A stretch of 36,718 nucleotides of DNA from Streptomyces sp. NBC_00249 (GTDB lineage Bacteria; Actinomycetota; Actinomycetes; Streptomycetales; Streptomycetaceae), in assembly GCF_026342355.1 (NCBI RefSeq), contig NZ_JAPEMV010000016.1, forward strand, positions 1 through 36,718, in the 5' to 3' direction. Made by a program: the position numbers and the translations under genes. The notes under the pieces are model-generated. The model saw nothing but the letters and a program-made list of their open reading frames with translations, ran no database searches and was not told where the DNA came from. How positions within the stretch are numbered: the stretch's first letter is position 1; each line of letters opens with the position of its first letter. This document shows, one piece after another, positions 1 to 7,318 of the stretch.

Positions 1-2
1 GC

Positions 3-320
3 GCCGACGACGCCAAGGGCGTCGTGCGCAACCCGGCCACCGGGGACCTGGAGGTCGTGACGGTGACCCCGGAGAACGAGTCGGCCGTCGTCGTCCACGA
101 CGCGAACGCCGCCTCGCCCACCACCGCGTTCGCCCTCTCGCGGCTGGCCGACCCCGACACCCTGCACCACACGCCCATCGGCGTCTTCCGCAGCATCGAG
201 CGGCCGGTCTACGACACCCTCATGGCCGACCAGCTCGACACCGCCGTCGAGCAGCAGGGCAAGGCCGACCTGGACGCCCTGCTCACCGGCAACGACACGT
301 GGACGGTCGCCGGCAGGTAA
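3..320 (+). CDS. korB: 2-oxoacid:ferredoxin oxidoreductase beta subunit, C-terminal part
   Basis: Partial gene entering from the left edge; the frame is open from base 3 and stops at 320. The visible ~105 residues match the end of KorB-type beta subunits: a short region about nucleotide and amino-acid handling, then a tail with PTTAFALSRL, a Pro-Ile-Gly-Val-Phe-Arg stretch and a Gln-Leu-Asp-Thr-Ala-Val segment. The thiamine-diphosphate binding part lies outside the window. With the alpha subunit (expected upstream, not seen) the enzyme would oxidatively decarboxylate a 2-oxoacid to acyl-CoA and reduce ferredoxin. It converges on the aromatase gene and shares a hairpin terminator with it. I am fairly sure of the family but not of the substrate. 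Confidence 0.75.
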   Translation, partial: ADDAKGVVRNPATGDLEVVTVTPENESAVVVHDANAASPTTAFALSRLADPDTLHHTPIGVFRSIERPVYDTLMADQLDTAVEQQGKADLDALLTGNDTWTVAGR

Positions 321-335
321 TCGGCAGCCAGCTGG

Positions 336-364
336 GAGCCGGACCTCCGCTCGCGGTCCGGCTC
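336..364. terminator. Bidirectional hairpin terminator between korB and aromatase
   Basis: Perfect 10-bp inverted repeat GAGCCGGACC / GGTCCGGCTC with a 9-base loop. It fills the gap between the korB stop (320) and the aromatase stop (365). There is no T-run, as is common for Streptomyces terminators. Its position between two convergent genes suggests that it ends transcription from both sides. Confidence 0.75.
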
Positions 365-1345
365 TCACAGCACCCGCAGGGCCCTGACCTGGTCGGGAGC
401 CGAGTCCCGCGCGTGCTGGCGGGCCATCCGCAGGACGGCCTCGCTCTCGCGCCCGAGGGCCTCGCGGACATGCCGACGGGCCTGCTCCAGATCGGCGTCG
501 GGGCCGAGGACGCGTTCGACCATCGTCTCGTCGAGCAGCACCTCATGCTGGGAGACCACGGTGACCCCGGTGGTGTCGGGGAGGACCGACCACTCGCCGG
601 TGTGCGCGGCGAGCAGGGCGGTGGGCCGGGTCTGCTTGTGGACGATGCGGCCGGCCGCGGGGAAGCACAGCCGTACGGAGTCCGCGGTGCGGACGGACCC
701 GTCGAGGGTGAGGGTGTCGGTGGCGACCCGCTGGATGCCGGGCCGGTCCTCGGTCACGTCGGCGCGCACGATGTGCGGGACGCGGCCGGGCCACGCGCCG
801 ATGTCGTACAGGAAGGCGTACACCGGCTCGGCCACCGGCCCCTCGATCCGTACGGAGTCCTCGAAGGCCAGCCTGAGTCCGTCGAGCCGGTCCCAGCGCT
901 CGGCGAGTTCCCGGAAGCGGGCGAGCGCGGCCCGGCTGTCGGCCTCGGTGGCCGCGCGGGTCCGCTCGACGTCGGAGGCCCGGTTCCCGGCGATGGTGAC
1001 GTACTGCTCCAGGGTGAGCCGCGACCAGCCGGGGGCGAGCTCGTCGACGGTCCAGCTGCCGCCGGTCGAGGTGACGGGCGCCGCGGGCACTTCCTGGTGG
1101 AAGTCGATCCGCAGCCGCTCCGCGTCCAGGGTCCTGCGCCACACCGACTGGCGTACGTCGCCGTCGGCGCCGGCCCACAGGGAGTAGCGGTCCCGTGTCC
1201 CGTCGAAGTCCAGTCGTTCGACGTGCACGGTCGCCGGTACGTACAGCGGCCAGTGGGTGGAGTCCGCCACCAGGCCGTACAGGACCGCGGCCGGTGCCGC
1301 CGCGTCCACCGCGAACGACATCCGGTGTACTCGCTCGACAGCCAT
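365..1345 (-). CDS. Didomain aromatase/cyclase (SRPBCC/START fold), type II polyketide
   Basis: The 326-residue protein has two tandem START/SRPBCC halves (about 1-150 and 160-310). Each begins with a Val-His-Arg/Phe-Glu-Asp type strand and contains a Trp-Pro or Trp-Pro-Gly segment (HWPLYVP near residue 32, AWPGRVPHI near 187). This is the layout of didomain aromatase/cyclases of aromatic polyketide clusters, which close and aromatise the first ring of an ACP-bound poly-beta-ketone. The ATG at 1345 has a GAGGGG-type ribosome site upstream. It lies 12 bp downstream of the ACP gene on the same strand, so the two are probably co-transcribed. No ketosynthase or chain-length factor is in the window; they would lie further left or elsewhere. 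The polyketide product cannot be told from this gene alone. Confidence 0.85.
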   Translation of the reverse strand: MAVERVHRMSFAVDAAAPAAVLYGLVADSTHWPLYVPATVHVERLDFDGTRDRYSLWAGADGDVRQSVWRRTLDAERLRIDFHQEVPAAPVTSTGGSWTVDELAPGWSRLTLEQYVTIAGNRASDVERTRAATEADSRAALARFRELAERWDRLDGLRLAFEDSVRIEGPVAEPVYAFLYDIGAWPGRVPHIVRADVTEDRPGIQRVATDTLTLDGSVRTADSVRLCFPAAGRIVHKQTRPTALLAAHTGEWSVLPDTTGVTVVSQHEVLLDETMVERVLGPDADLEQARRHVREALGRESEAVLRMARQHARDSAPDQVRALRVL

Positions 1346-1357
1346 CAGACACCCCTC

Positions 1358-1657
1358 TCAACGCTTGATGCAGAGCCTGTCCGCAACCGCCGGAAGGTCT
1401 CTGGATTTCCGGTGGAGTTCCGCGTTGACCAGGCCGAGGTAGCGCCGGGGGGTGTCGGCCGCCTCGAGGGCTTCCCCGTCGAGGAGGATGCCGAACTTCC
1501 GCTCGATGTAGCCGGTGGTCTGCAGGACGGAGAGGCAGTCGTAGCCGAGCTCCACCCAGTACAGGTCGAGGACGTCGTCCGTGAGGTCGACGCCCTCCTC
1601 ATCGCCTTCCCAGGCCCGCAGGATGCGGGTCAGAGCGGTGAGTTCCAGCCGGTCCAT
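1358..1657 (-). CDS. Acyl carrier protein with Cys in place of the phosphopantetheine Ser
   Basis: The 99-residue protein has the ACP fold pattern: a helix I region (LTALTRILRAWEG), an acidic loop (DLTDDVLDLYWVELGYD) and helix II after the attachment site. In type II PKS ACPs the attachment motif is Leu-Gly-Tyr-Asp-Ser-Leu. Here the DNA reads gac tgc ctc, giving Asp40-Cys41-Leu42. A Ser follows at position 43, two residues off the canonical place. As written the protein should not be phosphopantetheinylated at the normal position. The start was chosen at the ATG at 1657 with GAGAGAGG six bases upstream; longer readings extend into SARP territory in another frame. It is upstream of the aromatase in the same direction. 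The Cys could be real (a non-canonical or decoy ACP) or a sequence error. Confidence 0.85.
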   Translation of the reverse strand: MDRLELTALTRILRAWEGDEEGVDLTDDVLDLYWVELGYDCLSVLQTTGYIERKFGILLDGEALEAADTPRRYLGLVNAELHRKSRDLPAVADRLCIKR

Positions 1658-1705
1658 GGCGTACCTCTCTCGTCGTCCGCGAGCACGCGGACGCGTACCG
1701 GGTGG

Positions 1706-1743
1706 ACCCGAGCGTGGCCGAGGGCGGTTGAGACAGGCTCGAA
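1706..1743 (-). promoter_or_regulatory. Possible SARP operator upstream of ACP-aromatase
   Basis: On the minus strand four TCGA/G-like hexamers (TCGAGC, TCAACC, TCGGCC, TCGGGT) lie at 11, 10 and 10 bp steps. That is the spacing SARP regulators of the ActII-ORF4 type recognise as direct heptamer repeats. The site sits 49-86 bp before the ACP start, where an activator of the ACP-aromatase unit would bind. The adjacent gene upstream is itself a SARP. The assignment rests on spacing and similarity only. Confidence 0.4.
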
Positions 1744-1801
1744 GCGGTACGTCTGTTCTTCCTCTGTTCCCCCGGCCCGCACGCGGACCGCACGCGGCGG
1801 G

Positions 1802-1819
1802 CCGCGCCCGGGGGCGCGG
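1802..1819 (-). terminator. GC-rich hairpin after SARP gene 1822-2643
   Basis: CCGCGCCC and GGGCGCGG arms (8 bp, perfect) around a 2-base loop lie two bases past the stop codon of the minus-strand SARP gene. There is no U-tract. It could end SARP transcription before the separate ACP promoter. Confidence 0.45.
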
Positions 1820-1821
1820 GC

Positions 1822-2643
1822 CTAGGCCGCGTACAGGTCGAAGGTGGAGGTGCGGCGCGGGCCGGCCACGACGTCCAGCGCCGGGTCCACCCGCAGCATC
1901 GCCTGGTGGAGGCGCTGCAGCTGCTGCGAGGGCTCCACGCCCAGTTCGTCGATCAGGCGTGTCCGCAGGCGGCGGTAGACGTCCAGTGCCGTGGCCTGGC
2001 GGCCGGAGCGGTACAGGGCGACCATCGCCTGCGAGTGGAGACCTTCGTGCTGGGGGTGCCGGGCGATCAGTTCGGTCAGCTCGGCGAGGAGTTCGGTGTG
2101 CCGGCCGAGCCGGAGGTCGACGTCGATGCGCCGTTCGGTGGCGACGAGGCGGCTCTCGGCGAGCCTGAGCACCTCGATGTCGAGGATGGGCCCGACGCGT
2201 ACGTCGACCAGCGCGGGGCCCTGCCACAGGCCGAGCGCCTTGCGCAGCAGGTCCGCCGCGCGCTCGTCGTCGCCGTCGTCGAAGGCGCTCTGGCCGCCGG
2301 CGACGAGGCTCTCGTACTCGTGGACGTCCACGGACTCCGCCGGGATCTGGAGCAGGTATCCGCCGTGCCGGGTCGCGAGCACGTCCTTGGCCGTGGCCGG
2401 GGACCCCGGCCCCATCGCCGTGCCCAGCCTGCGGCGCAGCTGGAGGATGTACGTCTGCAGGGTGGTGAGCGCGCTCTGGGGCAGGTCCGTTCCCCAGATC
2501 TCCTCCATGAGCGTGGGTACGGGCATCACCCGCCCCGGGTAGAGCGCCAGAAGCGCCAGGATCTGACGCGGTTTGCCTGCCGTAGGAACGATCGATGCCC
2601 CGTTGACCTCGGCACTCAACGGCCCCAGAACCTGAATCTTCAC
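1822..2643 (-). CDS. SARP-family pathway activator (copy A1)
   Basis: The 273-residue protein is a small SARP. An OmpR-type winged helix spans about 1-93 (IQVLGPL, GKPRQILALLAL, TTLQTYILQLRRRLG) and a bacterial transcriptional activation domain about 98-245 (LWQGPALVDVR, RIDVDLRLGRHTELLAEL, GLHSQAMVALYRSGRQATAL). SARPs recruit RNA polymerase to direct-repeat sites in antibiotic clusters. The GTG at 2643 is chosen because the conserved Lys-Ile-Gln-Val-Leu-Gly-Pro-Leu start follows immediately and GGGGAG lies upstream. It is the gene immediately upstream of ACP-aromatase, which it probably activates. It has a near twin at 16420-17241 of the same length; my hand alignment gives 38 differences in 273, about 86% identity. 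Confidence 0.9.
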   Translation of the reverse strand: MKIQVLGPLSAEVNGASIVPTAGKPRQILALLALYPGRVMPVPTLMEEIWGTDLPQSALTTLQTYILQLRRRLGTAMGPGSPATAKDVLATRHGGYLLQIPAESVDVHEYESLVAGGQSAFDDGDDERAADLLRKALGLWQGPALVDVRVGPILDIEVLRLAESRLVATERRIDVDLRLGRHTELLAELTELIARHPQHEGLHSQAMVALYRSGRQATALDVYRRLRTRLIDELGVEPSQQLQRLHQAMLRVDPALDVVAGPRRTSTFDLYAA

Positions 2644-2969
2644 GGTCTCTCGTCTCCCCTCCGCATTTCGTCGAGCTACTCCCGGTTTTCAGTATTCGAC
2701 GCGAGAACGATAAGGCCGCCCAGGGCAACATCACCGAAACCTCAAGCCGACGTCGAGCGGTTCTCCGAAACACGGGAGTGGGTAGACCACGGAAACTGAT
2801 AGGTTCCGATCAGACGTCCGATTACCGCCCCTTCCAGGGCCGAGGCCCTTACCACCAACATTCCGCTTACGACCCTCACGATTTCCCCAGCACATTTCGC
2901 CCGGAATCCTTGAACGCATTTACCGGACAGCTACCGCAAATGAGCGGGCAATTACCTTTCGGTGAGTTC
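2644..2969 (-). promoter_or_regulatory. Promoter region of SARP A1
   Basis: A 326-bp gene-free stretch of clearly lower GC than its flanks, between two minus-strand SARP genes. It contains an imperfect inverted repeat CGGAAAC / GGTTCCG at 2790-2808 with a 5-base spacer, about 150 bp upstream of the SARP start. It may be a regulator site, though its spacing differs from the ARE sites elsewhere. I see no coding potential. Confidence 0.4.
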
Positions 2970-3791
2970 TCAGCCGACGCGGGCCAGTCGCTTGCGGGCC
3001 GTCTCCGGGGTTTCCACCGGGTTTTCGGGGCCGGTCATCAGGATCGACCGCTGGAGCCGCCGCAGGGCCGACGAGGGCTCGATGCCGAGCTCGCGCACCA
3101 GGGTGGCGCGCAGCCGCTGGTAGACGCTGAGGGCCTCGCCGCGGCGCCCGGAGCGGTGCAGGGCGAGCATGAACTGCCCGTGCAGGTTCTCGTGGGTGCG
3201 GTACCGGCTGGCCAGCACGGTCAGTTCCGCGAGGAGTTCACGGTGCCGGCCGAGCCGGAGGTCGGCCTCGATGCGCTGGTCGAGCGCACACAGCCGGGTC
3301 TCCTCGAGACGCCGCGTCTCCATGTCGAGCTGCACACCGCCCTGTACGTCGGCGAAGGCCGGCCCGGACCACAGCGTCAGCGCCTCGCGCAGCAGCCGGG
3401 CCGCGCCGGGGAAGTCCCCGGCGTCCATGGCCCGGTAGCCCATTCCGGCCAGCCGGTCGAATTCGCGGACATCACTGGTCCCCCCGGCGCTGCTCAGCAT
3501 GTACCCGCCGGGCAGCGTCACGAGGACGTCCTTGGGGGTCCGGGTGCCGTCGGTGCCCTCCAGCGCGGTCGCGATGAGGGCCCGCAGCTGGAGGACGTAC
3601 GTCTGGAGCGTCGTACGGGCACTGCGCGGGGGCTCCTCCCCCCACAGCTCCTCGATCAGGGCCGCCACGGGGACCACTTGGTCCGCGTGGAGCGCGAGCA
3701 GTGCCAGCACCTGGCGGGGCTTGGCGGCCGTCGGCGTGATGGAGATCCCGTTCTCCCGCACGGCCAGTGCGCCCAGTACATCGATGTCCAC
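2970..3791 (-). CDS. SARP-family pathway activator (copy A2)
   Basis: A 273-residue small SARP with a winged helix at about 1-95 (DIDVLGAL, KPRQVLALLALHADQVVP, TTLQTYVLQLRALI) and an activation domain at about 100-247 (LWSGPAFADVQGGVQLD, RIEADLRLGRHRELLAEL, NLHGQFMLALHRSGRRGEAL). The frame is open to 3926, but the GTG at 3791 with GGGGAG six bases before it aligns with the SARP family start. An ARE-like palindrome 71 bp upstream implies control by a GBL receptor. Its twin at 18095-19000 is about 94% identical over the first 250 residues by hand alignment, although the C-termini differ completely. It is a different SARP type from the neighbour at 1822-2643. Confidence 0.9.
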   Translation of the reverse strand: MDIDVLGALAVRENGISITPTAAKPRQVLALLALHADQVVPVAALIEELWGEEPPRSARTTLQTYVLQLRALIATALEGTDGTRTPKDVLVTLPGGYMLSSAGGTSDVREFDRLAGMGYRAMDAGDFPGAARLLREALTLWSGPAFADVQGGVQLDMETRRLEETRLCALDQRIEADLRLGRHRELLAELTVLASRYRTHENLHGQFMLALHRSGRRGEALSVYQRLRATLVRELGIEPSSALRRLQRSILMTGPENPVETPETARKRLARVG

Positions 3792-3861
3792 GCCGTACTC
3801 CCCTACTTCGTCCGTGGATGAGCCCTTGAACTTCACCGGAATGAGCAAAAAACAGGAGCCC

Positions 3862-3882
3862 CGGTTTGTCAATACCAAACCG
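3862..3882. promoter_or_regulatory. ARE-like GBL-receptor operator upstream of SARP A2
   Basis: Perfect 7-7-7 inverted repeat: CGGTTTG, 7-base spacer TCAATAC, CAAACCG. The same arms and almost the same spacer occur at 19058-19078 before the twin SARP. The arms match the AAACCG/CGGTTT half-sites of autoregulatory elements bound by ArpA/ScbR-type receptors. Confidence 0.75.
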
Positions 3883-3996
3883 CTTGCGCCGTTTCCTTGC
3901 ACCACACACCCTTCCGCACCCCTCAAACCGCCCCCGACCTGCGACTTGACCGGTCAAGAGGGGGTCGGGAGCGGCTTCCAAGGCCCTGGAGAGCGC

Positions 3997-4029
3997 GAAA
4001 AAACACCCCTCGGGACAGGTCCCGAGGGG
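3997..4029 (-). terminator. Intrinsic terminator of TetR gene 4064-4729
   Basis: Perfect 11-bp inverted repeat (arms CCCCTCGGGAC / GTCCCGAGGGG, loop of 2) at 4006-4029. On the minus strand it is followed by a TGTTTTTTT tract. This is a textbook hairpin plus U-tract just downstream of the TetR stop. Confidence 0.85.
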
Positions 4030-4063
4030 CATATTCCACTTAAGAACCGACCGACTGGTCGCG

Positions 4064-4729
4064 TCAGTCGGCCGCGCCGACGGGTAGGGCGAGGCGCTCC
4101 GCGCGGGTCCCGTCGGCGAGGAGTTCGCCGAGCGATCCGTGCGCGGCGAGCCGCGGCAGCATCAGCGTCCAGTACCGGGTGAGCGACGACTGCGCGAACC
4201 ACCCCTGCTCGGCGGCCCCGAGGACCTCGAAGCCCACGATGGCCGCCACGACGGCGGCGGCCGCGTCGTCCGGCGACACCCCGTCGGCGAGCCGCCCCTC
4301 CTGGTCGGCGGCGCGGAACATGGCCTCGACCCAGCGCCGCCACTGCCGGCGCAGATCGAAGCCGTGACTGCCGTCGGGGGCGGGCCGCGAGGTGCTGGCC
4401 GCGCACAGCCCGAAGCCCGCGCTGACGACCGGGTCGTGGGCCAGCAGCGCCATGAGGTCGTGCGTCGAGTCGACCAGCACCTGAAGGGCGTTGCCCCCGG
4501 AGAGCCGGGACACCGTGATCACCCGCACGGCCTCGGACGCCCGCCGCAGCACGGCATCGGCGAGCGCCGCCTTGTTCCCGAAGTGGAAGTGCAGCCCTCC
4601 GGCACTGACGCCGGCGCGTTTGCTGATCGCCGCGATGGAGGCGGTGACGAACCCCTCCTCGGTGAACACCTCGGCGGCGGCGCGGACAAGGGTCTCCCGC
4701 GTGCGGGCGGCGCGTTCCTGCTTGACCAT
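4064..4729 (-). CDS. GBL-receptor-like TetR regulator (copy A3)
   Basis: A 221-residue TetR protein. The N-terminal HTH spans about 5-50 (ERAARTRETLVRAAAEVF, then SIAAISKRAGVSAGGLHFHFGNKAAL), in the ArpA/ScbR pattern. The ligand domain keeps the conserved Trp region (LRRQWRRWVEAMF, near residue 130). The reading frame is open to 4876, but the ATG at 4729 has GGAG six bases upstream and gives the family length. An ARE-like palindrome begins 11 bp before the start, so it is probably autoregulated. Its start (Met-Val-Lys-Gln-Glu-Arg) is shared with 19239-19868 but not with the other receptors here, so this pair may be pseudo-receptors, which do not bind GBL. It lies divergently from the afsA homologue. 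Confidence 0.88.
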   Translation of the reverse strand: MVKQERAARTRETLVRAAAEVFTEEGFVTASIAAISKRAGVSAGGLHFHFGNKAALADAVLRRASEAVRVITVSRLSGGNALQVLVDSTHDLMALLAHDPVVSAGFGLCAASTSRPAPDGSHGFDLRRQWRRWVEAMFRAADQEGRLADGVSPDDAAAAVVAAIVGFEVLGAAEQGWFAQSSLTRYWTLMLPRLAAHGSLGELLADGTRAERLALPVGAAD

Positions 4730-4739
4730 GCGATCTCCA

Positions 4740-4760
4740 CAAACCGGGTTCAACGGTTTG
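4740..4760. promoter_or_regulatory. ARE-like operator at the TetR 4064-4729 promoter
   Basis: Perfect 7-7-7 inverted repeat CAAACCG, spacer GGTTCAA, CGGTTTG, ending 11 bp before the TetR start codon. The arms are the same as at 3862 but in the opposite arrangement. Its place within the leader fits autorepression. Confidence 0.7.
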
Positions 4761-5312
4761 CCCAGTGGCGACGACCGTTCCGCTTCATGATCACCTTCCC
4801 GGCCGGAGCCGTACCGGACCCGTACTGGAGCGCGACTCAGGAGACGCCGGTGTCCCCCACGCCGCCGACCGCTCACCGTAACAAACCGTTAACCCTGTTT
4901 TTGGGGACGGGTGATGTCCTCGTGAGGCAAGTCATGAACAGGCCGTGAACTCACCCCGACACCTCCCCCGGCAACCCTCCCGCCGGAGAGGCCCGGCAGT
5001 CGCCGGTGGCACATGCCCAGAGGCGACCCGCGCGCTCACCCAGCCCGTTTGACCTTCCTGGGCCGCCCTGCCATCCCAGCCGCCCCAACCGGAACCCCTG
5101 GCCCACCAGAACGCGGCCCCGCCGATCACGGACAGCCCCGCAGCCGCCAAACCGGCGCGAGCCCGGGCGAACCTCCTGGTGCGATTGTCCGGAATTCACC
5201 CATCCGGTTATCGCGATACCGAGGCCTGGACTCCCTATAGATAAAAAACCGGTTGGTATATATTTTCTCTGCAGCCACACCTAAATCTCGCCAGTGCTGT
5301 CTAGGGGGAACA
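4761..5312. promoter_or_regulatory. Divergent control region between TetR and afsA homologue, with ARE-like sites
   Basis: This is the rest of the 583-bp gene-free region between the two divergent starts. At 4882-4902 a degenerate ARE has one good arm (CAAACCG) and a poor second arm. At 5243-5266 an AT-rich segment contains AAAACCGGTTGGTATATA, resembling ARE half-sites and lying in the likely promoter of the afsA homologue, about 50-70 bp before its ATG. I see no credible small gene between them. Confidence 0.55.
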
Positions 5313-6314
5313 ATGAGTGCGAGCACGTTTCAAGTCGAGCGCGCAGCGGCTACCGAAGCCAAGGCGTGGCAGGGCACGGGTTCACCACTCAGAACGCGGG
5401 GTCACCGCTACCCGTCCCTGACCGCCACCGTTCCGAAGGAATTAGTACACCGCGCGTCAGTTGCCGAGGTTCTGCTCACCGACTGGGAGCGGATCGACGA
5501 CACCCACTTCACGGTGACCGCGCAGTGGCCCCGCAGCCACAGCTTTTACACCCCGGTGACGGGCGGTTACCACGATCCTCTTCTCTGCGGAGAAACGATC
5601 AGGCAGATCGGCAGTCTGCTGGCGCACGCCGAGTTCGGAGTGCCGTTCGGCCATCACTTCCTGTGGTGGGACGTCAGCCTCAACGTCCACCCGGAACACC
5701 TCCAGGTCCGTTCGACACCTGCCTCGCTCGACATCGAGGTCACCTGCGTCGAGGTCAAGCGGCGGGGCGGCATGCTGTCATGGCTCAGCTACGAGGCCGT
5801 GGTCCGCCGGGAGGGAGAGGTCGTGGCGACGGGCCGGCTGTCCTACACCTGCGCCAGCCCGGCCGTGTACCAGCGACTGCGACCCGAGCACGTACTGACC
5901 GGCGACCACCGCCCGCTGCCGTTGACGGCCCCTGTCGCACCGCAGAGCGTGGGGCGGCTGTCCCCGACCGATGTGGTCCTCTCCCCCGTCGGCAAGCCGA
6001 ACCAGTGGCAGCTGCGCGTGGACACGCTCCACCCCGTCCTCTTCGACCACCCGGTCGACCACGTCCCGGGCATGACGCTCCTCGAAGCCGCCCGTCAGGC
6101 GGCCGCCGCGACCTTGGGGCGCTCCTCCTTCCTGCCGCTCAGCGTCTCGGGCGACTTCAAGCGGTACGCCGAGCTGGACGCGCCCTGCGTGATCGAGGCC
6201 CGCCTCCTGCCTCAGGACGGGCCCGGAACGGACGACGCCGTATACGTGACGGGCCACCAGAACGGCGAGCTGGTCTTCAGCTCCACCGTGACGGCAGCCC
6301 CGCACGTGGCCTGA
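5313..6314 (+). CDS. afsA: AfsA/ScbA-family gamma-butyrolactone synthase
   Basis: The 333-residue protein has two AfsA hotdog repeats. The first is around residues 75-120 (FYTPVTGGYHDPLLCGETIRQ, HHFLWWDVSLNVHPE) and the second around 243-300 (LFDHPVDHVPGMTLLEAARQA). The family condenses a beta-ketoacyl thioester with dihydroxyacetone phosphate, the committed step to A-factor-type GBL signals. The ATG at 5313 follows AGGGGGAACA; an upstream ATG/GTG at 5253 lacks a ribosome site and adds non-family residues. Codon 44 is TTA (5442-5444), a rare leucine codon read by the bldA tRNA in Streptomyces, so translation may depend on development. It sits between two receptor-like TetR genes and downstream of an ARE-like site, as in known GBL circuits. 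The exact signal class (A-factor, VB or IM-2 type, or other) is unknown. Confidence 0.93.
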   Translation: MSASTFQVERAAATEAKAWQGTGSPLRTRGHRYPSLTATVPKELVHRASVAEVLLTDWERIDDTHFTVTAQWPRSHSFYTPVTGGYHDPLLCGETIRQIGSLLAHAEFGVPFGHHFLWWDVSLNVHPEHLQVRSTPASLDIEVTCVEVKRRGGMLSWLSYEAVVRREGEVVATGRLSYTCASPAVYQRLRPEHVLTGDHRPLPLTAPVAPQSVGRLSPTDVVLSPVGKPNQWQLRVDTLHPVLFDHPVDHVPGMTLLEAARQAAAATLGRSSFLPLSVSGDFKRYAELDAPCVIEARLLPQDGPGTDDAVYVTGHQNGELVFSSTVTAAPHVA

Positions 6315-6328
6315 CCGAGCAGGCGCCC

Positions 6329-7177
6329 TCAGCGGTGCGTGAACGCCGCGAGATGTCCTCCCGCCCATTCCCGGAACGACGCCGCCGGCCTGCCCACCAC
6401 CTCGTGGACCGTGTTCTCCACGCGGAGCTTGGCTCCGTCGCGCTGGCGCTCGGCACTGCGCAGCAACGCCTCGACCAGGGCTTCTGGATAGCGCTTCCCC
6501 CAGAGCGCGCGAGCCTGCTCCCGGCCCAGCTCCTCGAACCGCACGGGACGGCCCAGCAACTCGGACAGCTGGGCCGTCTGCTCGACCGCAGTGATCGCCC
6601 GCGGCCCCGTCAACGTGTACGCCCGGCCGCCGTGCCCTGTCCCGGTGAGCGCGCGCACCGCCACCTCCGCGATGTCACGCGGATCCACGCAGGCGTTGGC
6701 CGAAGCTCCGTACAGGGCCCGGACCACACCGTCCGAGCGTACGGAGGATGCCCAGGACAGAGTGTTGGACATGAAGGAGCGCGGACGCAGCAGGGTCCAG
6801 TCCATCCCGGACCCGCGCAGGAGATCCTCGTTCTCCCGCTGCCAACAGGTGATCAGGTCATCGGCCTGGCTGTCCTCGACTGCGGCGGCCGAGAGCTTCA
6901 CCACATGCCGTACCCCTGCCGACCCCGCGGCCCGGACGAACCGCGCATCGTCGTCCCCGCCGACCCGGCTGGTCACGAGGAACACGCTGTCCACACCCTT
7001 GAGCGCCTGGTCCAGCGACCGCGGATCGCCGTAGTCCCCGTGGACGGTCTCCGTCGTGGGCGACGCTCCCGCCACCCTCTGCGGGTCCCTGGCCATGACA
7101 CGGACCGCGAGGCCGGGGGCGAGCCGACGCAGCACCTCCCGACCGACCGTTCCGGTGGCTCCGGTCACGAGAATCAT
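6329..7177 (-). CDS. NmrA-like NAD(P)-binding reductase
   Basis: The 282-residue protein has an N-terminal Rossmann motif (ILVTGATGTVGREVL) and the NmrA/atypical SDR pattern: VMARDPQR for cofactor discrimination, VFLVTS, VVKLSAAAVE and TLLRPRSFMSN. Members act as NAD(P)H-dependent quinone or azo reductases or as redox sensors. The ATG at 7177 has GGAGG upstream. It is convergent with the afsA homologue (14 bp between the stops) and divergent from TetR 7319-7990, with a shared 141-bp control region. By position it could be the GBL-pathway reductase that acts after AfsA, but its sequence class is generic, so this is only a possibility. Two other NmrA-like genes are in the window. Confidence 0.82.
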   Translation of the reverse strand: MILVTGATGTVGREVLRRLAPGLAVRVMARDPQRVAGASPTTETVHGDYGDPRSLDQALKGVDSVFLVTSRVGGDDDARFVRAAGSAGVRHVVKLSAAAVEDSQADDLITCWQRENEDLLRGSGMDWTLLRPRSFMSNTLSWASSVRSDGVVRALYGASANACVDPRDIAEVAVRALTGTGHGGRAYTLTGPRAITAVEQTAQLSELLGRPVRFEELGREQARALWGKRYPEALVEALLRSAERQRDGAKLRVENTVHEVVGRPAASFREWAGGHLAAFTHR

Positions 7178-7318
7178 CGTCCGCCCTCCTGGTCACCGTT
7201 CCGCCACCACGGCGGCGAAAGCGTTTGCATTGCAGTTACCCGCTGTAAGATACGTACGGGACGGGCGGTTTGCATCGAGTTCCGCCGGCCAGGAAGTCTT
7301 GTTGAGGAGGGACGCACA
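7178..7318. promoter_or_regulatory. Divergent promoter of NmrA-like gene and receptor-like TetR
   Basis: A 141-bp intergenic region between divergent starts. It contains GTTTGCAT twice (7223-7230 and 7268-7275, 45 bp apart) and a short dyad with TTAC and GTAA around a 5-base centre near 7236-7248, followed by a TACGTACG palindrome. One of these is probably the operator of the adjacent TetR, but none is a clear ARE. Confidence 0.45.

Noticed and set aside
299..1825. A 508-residue open frame opposite the aromatase and ACP genes
   Set aside because: High-GC shadow frame: Gly/Pro/Val-rich without domains, and it overlaps two well-supported genes on the other strand.
4882..4902. GTTAAC at the degenerate ARE as a member of the backbone repeat family
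   Set aside because: It is a lone GTTAAC without the second CGTTAAC half-site, and the context matches an ARE arm (CAAACCG).
5294..7318. One very long plus-strand frame continuing into the TetR gene
   Set aside because: It runs through the afsA homologue in another frame with Arg/Pro-rich nonsense; only the TetR part from 7319 has family similarity and a ribosome site.
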